Below are positions 7,127-12,691 of a DNA stretch of 12,691 bases, piece by piece (positions within the stretch are counted from its first letter, which is position 1; each line of letters starts with the position of its first letter). The notes under the pieces were generated by a model. That model searched no databases. It was not told the origin of the DNA and saw nothing but the letters and a program-made list of their open reading frames with translations. The DNA is taken from contig CAZNSG010000347.1 of assembly GCA_964575715.1 (NCBI GenBank), positions 1 through 12,691 of the forward strand. The letters run 5' to 3'. This stretch comes from PNAI01 sp964575715 (GTDB lineage: Bacteria; Pseudomonadota; Alphaproteobacteria; Rhizobiales; Xanthobacteraceae). A program made the position numbers and the translations under genes.

Positions 7127-7256
7127 CCGCTCGTCCCCGCGAAAGCGGGGACCCAGGCGCAAGAGACTGCGAGCTCAGAGAGAGCGGACTCTGGATTCCC
7201 GGGCATAGGCGAGCGAAGCGACGCCGTCTTTGACGGCTATGCGCGGGAATGAGCGG
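7127..7256. repeat. 130-bp palindromic intergenic element
   Basis: The ends ccgctcgtccccgcg (7127-7141) and cgcgggaatgagcgg (7242-7256) are inverted repeats matching at 13 of 15 positions. Inside are the hairpin gtccccgc-gaaa-gcggggac (7133-7152), and gcatag...ctatgc arms enclosing ggcg/cgcc and gccgtc/gacggc stems. Bases 7204-7228 recur inverted at 5-29. The cgaaagcgggg core is a widespread rhizobial palindrome type by my recollection, and a similar segment occurs inside the Hpt-like gene near 9592-9620. Confidence 0.85.
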
Positions 7257-7306
7257 ATGAGGGTGTGGATCAACTGGAACGGAATACGCGCTAACTCTCT
7301 CAATTC

Positions 7307-7411
7307 GTCATTCCGGTCGAGCCGCGCTAGCGGCGAGAGCCAGAATCCATAACCACCCACCGTGAATATGGATTCCGGGCTCGCGGGCTTAAGCCAGCGC
7401 CCCGGAATGAC
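7307..7411. repeat. 105-bp double-hairpin palindromic element, copy 2
   Basis: It has the same length and architecture as 5779-5883, with scattered substitutions such as cgagccgcgctag for cgagccgcattag and ttaagccagc for ttacgcccgc; the latter weakens the right inner stem. It lies 23 nt beyond the stop of the minus-strand methyltransferase gene (stop side at 7435), where it may serve as terminator. With 7127-7256 it accounts for most of the gene-free 7091-7434 region. Confidence 0.9.
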
Positions 7412-7434
7412 GGGTAAAAGTATTGGATCGCGCG

Positions 7435-8670
7435 TCACGCCGCGCGCTTGCGGCGCGCGACCGGCTTCGCGCGCCCTTTCGCCGCGGCCTGCTTTGCGGC
7501 GGCCTTCTTGCCCCAAAGCTCCCTACTCGCAATGCGCGCCCCCTCGACCAGCGCGGCCAGCTTCGCCCACATGATGCTCGGGTGCACGCGGCGATGGAAC
7601 GGACCCTGCGCAAAGCCGCAATCCGTCGAGGCGATGACATTTTCGCGCCCCACCAGTCTGGCCAGCCGCACGATGCGCTCCGCCACCAGTTCCGGATGCT
7701 CGACAATGTTGGTGGCATGGCTGATCACGCCGGGGATGAGCACCGTGTCCTGCGGCAGCTTGACGCTCTCCCACACCCGCCACTCGTGCTCATGGCGCGG
7801 ATTGGCGCCCTCGATCACGAACGCGCCGACTTTGAGTTTCAGAATAAGATTGACGATAGTCTTGAGCGGAATGTCGGAGACGTGCGGCCCCGGCCAGCTT
7901 CCCCAGCACACGTGGTAGCGGATTTTCTCGCGCGGCAGGCCCTTGATCGCTGCGTTGAGAATTTCCACATGGCGCGCAACCCATTTCAGATAGCTCTGCA
8001 TACTCGCGGGCGGCACCATGCGGTCGTAGGTCACCGCGGTGCGCGCATCGTCGAGCTGCACCAAGAGCCCGGCATCGACGATCGTCTTGTATTCGGTGCG
8101 CATGGCCTTGCCGATCCCCGCCAGCAGATCGTCATCGCTCTTGTAATATTCGTTCTTGCGGTCCGGGATCACGGAAGCCGGCGCCGCCACCGGCAGGAAT
8201 CCTTCCTCGACCTTAACTTTCCTGAGCGCGGCCTTGAAGTTGTCGATGTCCGTTTGCAGCAATACCTGGCCGCTGTAGCGGATGGGCGCGACCGCGACCG
8301 AGTCCGTCGTGGTCTCGATTTTGTCGCGCGCGTCGAGCTCGGCGTAGAACTCGGGAAATCGCGTACGGTCGGCGCCGCGCGCGAACGGATTGGCCCCCAC
8401 GATCGGGCGCCGCTCGAAGCCGGCAAGGCGCTCAAACACATATTGCGACCAGCTGATGGATTTTCCGAACTCGCCGTCGCTGATGACGTCGATGCCGACA
8501 TCGGCCTGCTGCTTGACCACGGCCGCAACCGAATCCTTGAGGCACCTTTCGAACGCACTTTTGTCGTAGGGCGCACCGGCCTGCTTGGCGCTATAGAATT
8601 CCAGCAGCTCCGGCGGCCGGATCAGGCTGCCGACATGGGTGGTGAGGATACGGTTCAGACTGCGTTTCAT
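7435..8670 (-). CDS. MetE-C-like cobalamin-independent methyltransferase family protein
   Basis: The 411-residue product belongs to the UROD/MetE-like barrel superfamily and resembles only the C-terminal catalytic half of cobalamin-independent methionine synthase (MetE, about 750 residues). The zinc ligands expected from MetE are visible: His253 and Cys255 in YHVCWG, Glu287 in FVIEGAN, and Cys351 in STDCGF; THVGSL (11-16) and SDGEFGK (64-70) are further family motifs. It probably transfers a methyl group to a thiol; donor and acceptor are unknown, and short paralogues often do not make methionine. The last 25 residues are a Lys/Ala/Arg tail absent from MetE. An upstream TTG (8679) is in frame, but ATG 8670, with GAGG 10 bases before it, is preferred. 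No riboswitch precedes it. Confidence 0.88.
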   Translation of the reverse strand: MKRSLNRILTTHVGSLIRPPELLEFYSAKQAGAPYDKSAFERCLKDSVAAVVKQQADVGIDVISDGEFGKSISWSQYVFERLAGFERRPIVGANPFARGADRTRFPEFYAELDARDKIETTTDSVAVAPIRYSGQVLLQTDIDNFKAALRKVKVEEGFLPVAAPASVIPDRKNEYYKSDDDLLAGIGKAMRTEYKTIVDAGLLVQLDDARTAVTYDRMVPPASMQSYLKWVARHVEILNAAIKGLPREKIRYHVCWGSWPGPHVSDIPLKTIVNLILKLKVGAFVIEGANPRHEHEWRVWESVKLPQDTVLIPGVISHATNIVEHPELVAERIVRLARLVGRENVIASTDCGFAQGPFHRRVHPSIMWAKLAALVEGARIASRELWGKKAAAKQAAAKGRAKPVARRKRAA

Positions 8671-8676
8671 GATTCC

Positions 8677-8721
8677 CAAGCCTCAAGTTGCCAAGCCTCA
8701 AGTTACCAAGCCTCAAGTTAC
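8677..8721. repeat. Three tandem 15-bp repeats in the leader of the MetE-like gene
   Basis: The unit caagcctcaagttac occurs three times head to tail (8677-8691, 8692-8706, 8707-8721), the first with one change (g for a). On the gene's strand each unit reads GTAACTTGAGGCTTG (GCAACTTGAGGCTTG in the unit next to the gene) and contains GAGG; the copy nearest the ATG supplies its probable ribosome site. Each unit also carries an in-frame TGA, so the repeats cannot be an N-terminal extension. Confidence 0.95.
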
Positions 8722-8930
8722 AGTGGCCACGGTCGCGACCGGCCAAACATTGATCAAGTCGGCGCCGGCTTGCAAGCCGCGCTAACGAAGTTGTCGGCTG
8801 CCCATCGCGCGTCAAGCCTGGCTGCCCACCGCGCCGCAAATGACGGTCTGGCGCGCTAAAACATCCTAAACCGTTCATTAACGGCGAGATTCTAGGGTGC
8901 GGGTTAAAGTGGGCTGCCGTCCGGGAAACC
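8722..8930. other. Divergent intergenic region upstream of the response regulator
   Basis: No gene is visible. A small hairpin ccgtt-catt-aacgg (8871-8884) overlaps TAAA-N7-TTAA (8867-8881), a near match to the CtrA box TTAA-N7-TTAA. No clear -35/-10 pair stands out. The response regulator's ATG has only a weak ggga before it. Confidence 0.35.
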
Positions 8931-9476
8931 ATGGTCCGCATCGATTTCAATCGCCTGCGCTTTCTCGTCATCGACGACAACGCCTACATGCGCAAAATCG
9001 TGTCCACGCTGCTGCGTGGCTTTGGCACACGCGAGGTGTGGGAAGCCGCGGATGGCACCGAAGGCCTCGAGATCTTCAGCGCGAACCGGCCGGACATCGT
9101 GATCACCGACTGGGACATGCCCATCCTCAACGGCATCGAGTTCACGCAGATGGTTCGCCAGCCCGGCGGCAATGCCAATCCCTGCACCCCAATCATCATG
9201 CTGACGGCGAATGCCGGGAGAACGCGTGTAACGAAAGCCCGCGATGCCGGCGTGACCGAGTTCCTGGCCAAGCCGATTTCGGCCAAGGCGCTTTACAACC
9301 GCATACTCCACATCATTCTCAACCCTCGCCCCTTCATCAAAACGAAAACCTATTTCGGTCCCGACCGCAGGCGCAACGTCAATGCAAAATACAATGGGCC
9401 CGAGCGGCGCAAAGCCGGCAATGTGCCCGCAACCGACAATAATTCCCAGCTCGACAAGGCCAAGGCGCGCACCTGA
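8931..9476 (+). CDS. Stand-alone CheY-like response regulator with basic tail
   Basis: The 181-residue protein has one receiver domain (about 9-130) and no output domain. The active site is complete: acidic pair Asp15-Asp16 (LVIDDN), phosphoacceptor Asp60 (VITDWDMPILNG), Thr92 (MLTAN) and Lys114 (FLAKP). It should therefore be phosphorylated by a histidine kinase or Hpt protein encoded elsewhere and act through protein contacts. The 50-residue C-terminal tail is basic and carries two related motifs, FGPDRRR (142-148) and YNGPERRK (154-161), a feature I know from alphaproteobacterial receivers of this kind. The Hpt-like gene starts 25 nt downstream on the same strand, so the two are probably co-transcribed. 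A nearby near-CtrA box may regulate it. Confidence 0.93.
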   Translation: MVRIDFNRLRFLVIDDNAYMRKIVSTLLRGFGTREVWEAADGTEGLEIFSANRPDIVITDWDMPILNGIEFTQMVRQPGGNANPCTPIIMLTANAGRTRVTKARDAGVTEFLAKPISAKALYNRILHIILNPRPFIKTKTYFGPDRRRNVNAKYNGPERRKAGNVPATDNNSQLDKAKART

Positions 9477-9501
9477 CCCCGCAATTCAAGGAAAAATCGT
9501 G

Positions 9502-10086
9502 ATGACTCCGGCAAAGCCGCCAAACCTTCATTCCGTCACCTACGCTGACCATGAGTTGATCACTCCGGACCACCAGACGCTGCGCCAGGCCGTGGTGCCG
9601 GCGAAAGCGGGCGACCCGGACCCAATCGCGTGCGCCGAACAGGCACTTTCGCAAATCGCGGGCGCATTCGACAATTGGATGAGCGAGGAATGTACGCGTC
9701 TCAATGCCGCCCGGCACGAAATCAACGCGAACGGCCTCACGGCAAAAAATCGCGACACCTTGTTTCGCGCAGCCGATGATATTAAAGGCAGCGCAAAGAC
9801 CCTTGGCTATCCCGAAGTCACTCCTGTTGCCGACAGTCTATGCCGGTTGCTCGATCACTCGCCGGATACCAAAAGAATTCCGCTTGCACTCATCAGCCAG
9901 CATATCGACGCAATACGCGCCATCGTGCGCGAGCATGACCGCGCCGACGTCACCAAAATGGCGACCATTCTCACCAATCAGCTGCGGCTCGTGACCGAAG
10001 AATTTCTTGTGCAGGAAAACCGCCACCGTCCGGAATACCTTCAGGCAATTGCAAGTCCGTCGCTGGTTCCCCGTGACGCGCGCTGA
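9502..10086 (+). CDS. Hpt-like protein lacking the phosphorylatable histidine
   Basis: The 194-residue protein has a helical domain resembling histidine phosphotransfer (Hpt) proteins: FRAADDIKGSAKTLGYPEV (88-106) matches the Hpt signature AHxxKGxAxxLG in spacing and keeps Lys95 and Gly96, but the position of the phosphorylated His is Asp92 (codon GAT at 9775-9777; CAT would need one base change). It may therefore bind receivers without passing phosphate, or be degenerating. The frame is otherwise intact. Residues 1-40 look variable and include VVPAKAGDPDP (31-41), translated from DNA resembling a palindromic intergenic repeat. AAGGA (9488-9492) supports the ATG at 9502; the frame is open further upstream inside the receiver gene but has no ribosome site there. 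The assignment to Hpt is moderately sure. Confidence 0.75.
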   Translation: MTPAKPPNLHSVTYADHELITPDHQTLRQAVVPAKAGDPDPIACAEQALSQIAGAFDNWMSEECTRLNAARHEINANGLTAKNRDTLFRAADDIKGSAKTLGYPEVTPVADSLCRLLDHSPDTKRIPLALISQHIDAIRAIVREHDRADVTKMATILTNQLRLVTEEFLVQENRHRPEYLQAIASPSLVPRDAR

Positions 10087-10101
10087 TAGCAATGAAATAA
10101 A

Positions 10102-11283
10102 TCAGGCCGCGACCCGCGGGCTCTCTTCCATTGTTACGTCCTCACTATCCGCCACGAGTTCATTACAAAAGGCTCGCGCCTCCTCGCGCGCCGCTTCGGC
10201 GGCAAAGCGGCGAAGCAGCGTGAGCAGCGACTGAACGTCGCCCAGCTCCTCAGCCTCGCAGCGTGTGAGCACACGCTCGACAATGCGGCGCTTGAGCCCG
10301 CTCGCGCCTTTCACATCGCCTTGAAAGCTCTCCTCGCGCATGGCCGCGATCGCCTCGCGGAATGCCGGATAGACCGAAGCCGGCAGCCCGGCTTTGTCGT
10401 AAAGCGCCCGGAACCCGCCGCCCCTCTTATCGTGCACGATGGTGGCGACGCGCGCCGGCGGCAATTCCGAGAGCTCCACCAGCGCTTCTTCGAACAGCGT
10501 GAGATTGCCGCAAAGCAGCGCGCGCAGCAGCAGCCCCGCGGTGAGCTGACCGCTTGCCCGCAGGTGGCGGATGAATGGACGGACTTCGCTGTTTGGCGAG
10601 ATTGCGACAAGCGTGACCGTCGCCTTCTCGCAGGCGTCCTTCGCGATGCTGTGCGCCCGCTCTTCGGCGAGCCAGTCGCGCGCTGTGACGAAGTCGGCGA
10701 GCGTTGCGGACAACTTCGCGACCAGCGCCTGCCGCGTTGAGGCCGGAAGATCGCTGCGCTCGAGCAGAATGTTGCGAATGGCGGAGAGATGCCCGTGGCG
10801 CTCCACGATGCGGTCGAACGAAAACTGCACGATCTCGGCGCCGCGATTTTCCAGGAGCTCGAGGCAGGCCTCCGCGCAACCGATCTCAGCGATGGCCGCC
10901 GATACCGGGCAGGGCAGATGCGGGCGCTTGGCGATGGCGACCTGCAGACTTGGCACTCCGCGCGCGGTCGTATCGACGAGATCGGCATCGAGAAAAAGCG
11001 GCGAGCGCGCCAGCACCAGCGCGGCCACTTCCGGCTGGTCTGCGGCGAGCGAGTGCATGATCGCCGGCGGCGCCCGCTCGCTCACCGCCAGCGTTTCGGC
11101 GAGCGCACGGCGCACCAATGGCGAGGGATCATCCAGCAGCATGAGCATCGCGCCTTCGGCGGCGGCAAGATCATCGCGCGACAAATCGGAATAGAGATAG
11201 GCGCGCGCCAGCGCGCTCGTTGCATCGGCCCGTTCGCTGGCAGGCGCAGTGCGCACCCAGTGCAGAAACTGACGAACAATCAT
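10102..11283 (-). CDS. DUF2336-family protein
   Basis: The 393-residue protein matches the DUF2336 family, known mostly from alphaproteobacteria and without an established function. The N-terminal part is made of repeated helices of HEAT-like character; LLDDPSPLVRRALAETLA (49-66) is the clearest. The conserved beginning MIVRQFLHWVRTAP supports the ATG at 11283, although no strong ribosome site precedes it. No signal peptide, membrane segment or catalytic motif is visible, so it is probably a cytoplasmic scaffold or adaptor. It converges on the REC/Hpt pair with only 15 nt between stop codons. The C-terminal 60 residues are charged and Ala/Glu-rich. A link with the signalling pair is a positional inference only. 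Confidence 0.85.
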   Translation of the reverse strand: MIVRQFLHWVRTAPASERADATSALARAYLYSDLSRDDLAAAEGAMLMLLDDPSPLVRRALAETLAVSERAPPAIMHSLAADQPEVAALVLARSPLFLDADLVDTTARGVPSLQVAIAKRPHLPCPVSAAIAEIGCAEACLELLENRGAEIVQFSFDRIVERHGHLSAIRNILLERSDLPASTRQALVAKLSATLADFVTARDWLAEERAHSIAKDACEKATVTLVAISPNSEVRPFIRHLRASGQLTAGLLLRALLCGNLTLFEEALVELSELPPARVATIVHDKRGGGFRALYDKAGLPASVYPAFREAIAAMREESFQGDVKGASGLKRRIVERVLTRCEAEELGDVQSLLTLLRRFAAEAAREEARAFCNELVADSEDVTMEESPRVAA

Positions 11284-11397
11284 GGCAGTGCCAACTCAAA
11301 TAGAGTGACATTCGCCGGTAACGATAGCAATCGAGCCTTAACAAAGCGTTCACCATGTTTGTTTGGAGACCTTACCGGATTCTTAATCGCGCTTAGA

Positions 11398-11515
11398 GCA
11401 TGAACCCGAAAAGTGGGAACCGGTTTCCCGCCTTCGCGAAGCCCGCTTCGGCGGGCGAAGGAAGGTCGGAAAAGCATGTCCTCGGGCTTGACCCGAGGGA
11501 TCATGCTCAAACAAA
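11398..11515. repeat. Composite dispersed repeat, copy B, with nested hairpins
   Basis: The outer ends gcatga (11398-11403) and tcatgc (11501-11506) are palindromic. Within, gtgggaaccggtttcccgcc (from 11413) and 11429-11474 match copy A near the window start. Two modules sit inside the palindrome: gcccgc/gcgggc within cttcg/cgaag, and cctcggg-cttga-cccgagg (11480-11498). The second module is absent from copy A at the same junction. An IS630 element is inserted 7 bp beyond the right end. Confidence 0.85.
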
Positions 11516-11522
11516 GAAGCTA

Positions 11523-11550
11523 GTGTTCTGTCACAAACATTTGAATCCCG
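11523..11550 (+). repeat. Left terminal inverted repeat of the IS630 element
   Basis: The sequence begins gtgttctgtcacaaacattt and ends gaatcccg. It pairs with the right repeat with five mismatches, all but one in the block 11531-11537. The transposase ATG follows 29 bp inside. Confidence 0.95.
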
Positions 11551-11579
11551 AGATTTCGCGAATATGATTCTGTCCCGGC

Positions 11580-12674
11580 ATGATGAGGAAGCAAGCAGAA
11601 TTCCTTCTCCGTGCGAGGGATCGCGCCGAGCTTGAGAGGATACTGGGGGACGGCAACGAACCGCAGAAGATCGTCAAACGTACGAAGATCGTGCTCATGA
11701 CGGCTGACGGTGCCGGCGTGATGGCGATCATGCGCGCGGTCGGGGTATCGAAGACGACCGTTTGGCGCTGGCAGGACTACTTCGTCGAGGCTGGTATCGC
11801 TGGGCTTATCAAGGGACGTTCCAAGCCTCCCGGCAAGAAACCAATCGCAAACGCCATCAAGCTCAAGATCATCGAGAAGACAGTCAAGGAACACCCCGCC
11901 AACGCCACGCACTGGAGCGTGCGCATGATGGCTGAGGAGATGGGCATCAGCCATACGAGCGTGCAGCGCATCTGGAACGCGCACGGGCTCAAGCCGCACC
12001 TGGTTCGCACCTTCAAGGCCTCCAACGATCCAGACTTCAGCAAGAAGGTGGAGGACATCGTCGGCCTCTATCTCGATCCGCCCGAGAAAGCCCTGGTGCT
12101 TGCGGTCGACGAGAAGAGCCAGATTCAGGCGCTCGATCGCACGCAACCGGGCTTGCCCATCAAGAAGGGCCGTGCCGGCACCATGACGCACGACTATAAG
12201 CGTCACGGCACCACGACGCTGTTCGCCGCGCTCGACGTGGCGACCGGCAAGGTCATCGGGGAATGCCTGCCGCGCCATCGCGCCAAGGAGTTCCTGACAT
12301 TCCTGAAGAGGATCGACCGGGAGACGCTGCCTTATCTCGACCTCCACTTGATCCTCGACAACTACGCCACCCACAAGACACCGGACGTGCAACGCTGGCT
12401 CAAGCGCCATCCGCGTTTCAAGCTGCACTTCACCCCGACATCCTCTTCCTGGCTCAATCTCGTCGAGCGCCTGTTCGCCGAGATCACTCGCCAGCGCATA
12501 CGACGAGGCACATTCCACAGCATTGCCCAACTCGAGACTGCTATCCTCGAATGGATCAATCATCGCAATGCCCACCCGAAACCCTTCATATGGACCGCAA
12601 AGGCCAAACCCATCATCCGCAAACACCGCCGCGCCACAATGGCCCTGGCTAATCTCGCCGCGGGATGCAAATGA
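11580..12674 (+). CDS. IS630-family transposase
   Basis: The 364-residue transposase has a Tc1/IS630 layout: an N-terminal helix-turn-helix (about 45-67, IMRAVGVSKTTVWRW), a second winged-helix-like region (112-133, MAEEMGISHTSVQRIW), and a DDE catalytic domain with Asp177 (LAVDEKSQ), Asp260 (LILDNYATHK) and Glu296 (SSWLNLVERLF), the last two separated by 35 residues as in IS630. It cuts and joins DNA at TA sites. The frame is uninterrupted in one ORF, without the programmed frameshift some IS630 members use. Two ATG codons are adjacent at 11580 and 11583; no strong ribosome site is seen, common in insertion sequences. The stop lies inside the right terminal repeat. Confidence 0.97.
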   Translation: MMRKQAEFLLRARDRAELERILGDGNEPQKIVKRTKIVLMTADGAGVMAIMRAVGVSKTTVWRWQDYFVEAGIAGLIKGRSKPPGKKPIANAIKLKIIEKTVKEHPANATHWSVRMMAEEMGISHTSVQRIWNAHGLKPHLVRTFKASNDPDFSKKVEDIVGLYLDPPEKALVLAVDEKSQIQALDRTQPGLPIKKGRAGTMTHDYKRHGTTTLFAALDVATGKVIGECLPRHRAKEFLTFLKRIDRETLPYLDLHLILDNYATHKTPDVQRWLKRHPRFKLHFTPTSSSWLNLVERLFAEITRQRIRRGTFHSIAQLETAILEWINHRNAHPKPFIWTAKAKPIIRKHRRATMALANLAAGCK

Positions 12675-12688
12675 ATGAGTCAGAACAC
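12661..12688 (-). repeat. Right terminal inverted repeat of the IS630 element
   Basis: The reverse complement begins gtgttctgactcattcattt and ends gcatcccg. The transposase stop codon (12672-12674) lies within it. The TA duplication follows, and the window ends one base later. Confidence 0.95.
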
Positions 12689-12691
12689 TAG

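Larger units (their letters stand above)
11523..12688 (+). mobile_element. Complete IS630-family insertion sequence
   Basis: The element is 1166 bp with imperfect 28-bp terminal inverted repeats (11523-11550 and 12661-12688) that agree at 23 of 28 positions, including gtgttctg at the tips and catttg and atcccg inside. It is flanked by the dinucleotide TA on both sides (11521-11522, 12689-12690), the target duplication typical of IS630/Tc1-mariner elements, within a C-TA-G context. It carries one intact transposase gene and no passenger. Nothing suggests decay, so it may be active and recent. Confidence 0.95.

Noticed and set aside
7435..8670. B12-dependent control of the MetE-like gene, given the nearby cobalamin riboswitch
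   Set aside because: The riboswitch is on a separate minus-strand unit over 3 kb away and points away from this gene. No B12 box precedes the MetE-like gene.
8677..8721. Tandem repeats considered as a CRISPR array
   Set aside because: The units are 15 bp and directly adjacent with no spacers, and no cas gene is present.
7423..8859. 478-codon open frame on the plus strand
   Set aside because: It runs antisense through the whole MetE-like gene, is rich in Arg/His/Asp as expected of GC-rich shadow frames, and has no family motif or ribosome site.
11520..12626. 368-codon open frame on the minus strand
   Set aside because: Antisense to the IS630 transposase; long only because of high GC and few stop codons. 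The plus-strand frame has the complete DDE triad.

Overview
The window looks like part of a chromosome from a GC-rich alphaproteobacterium, most likely in the Hyphomicrobiales (Bradyrhizobium/Rhodopseudomonas/Pseudolabrys type). This rests on codon use, on the protein families present (DUF2336, GlcG/HbpS, a stand-alone REC protein with GPDRR/GPERR tail motifs), and on the short palindromic repeats between genes, which resemble those I know from that order. The genus is an inference. No tRNA, rRNA, CRISPR array or phage gene is visible.

Layout: (1) 1-327 is a run of hairpin repeats with no gene. (2) 328-1859 holds a GlcG/HbpS-family protein followed by a Tat-exported metallo-beta-lactamase-fold hydrolase, probably one transcript. 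(3) 1916-4389, minus strand, is a TonB-dependent outer-membrane receptor under a well-preserved cobalamin riboswitch; the leader between aptamer and start codon contains a chain of complementary segments able to hide or expose the Shine-Dalgarno sequence. (4) 4409-5717 has a small exported Lys/Ala/Pro-rich protein on the minus strand, ending in a terminator hairpin, and a divergent exported TPR protein on the plus strand. (5) 5779-7411 has cutA and nadK, divergent and 63 nt apart, flanked by three palindromic repeat elements. (6) 7435-8721, minus strand, is a MetE-C-like methyltransferase with a basic tail and three tandem 15-bp repeats in its leader. (7) 8931-11283 is a signalling cluster: a single-domain response regulator, an Hpt-like protein whose phosphorylatable His is replaced by Asp, and a convergent DUF2336 protein. 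(8) 11398-11515 is a second copy of the composite repeat seen at the window start, followed by a complete IS630-family insertion sequence (11523-12688) flanked by a TA duplication; the window stops one base beyond it.

Most genes are ordinary. The observations most worth a second look are the riboswitch expression platform (3971-4127), the His-to-Asp Hpt protein beside a stand-alone receiver, the repeat-like segment inside the Hpt coding sequence, and the modular nested hairpins of the intergenic repeats.
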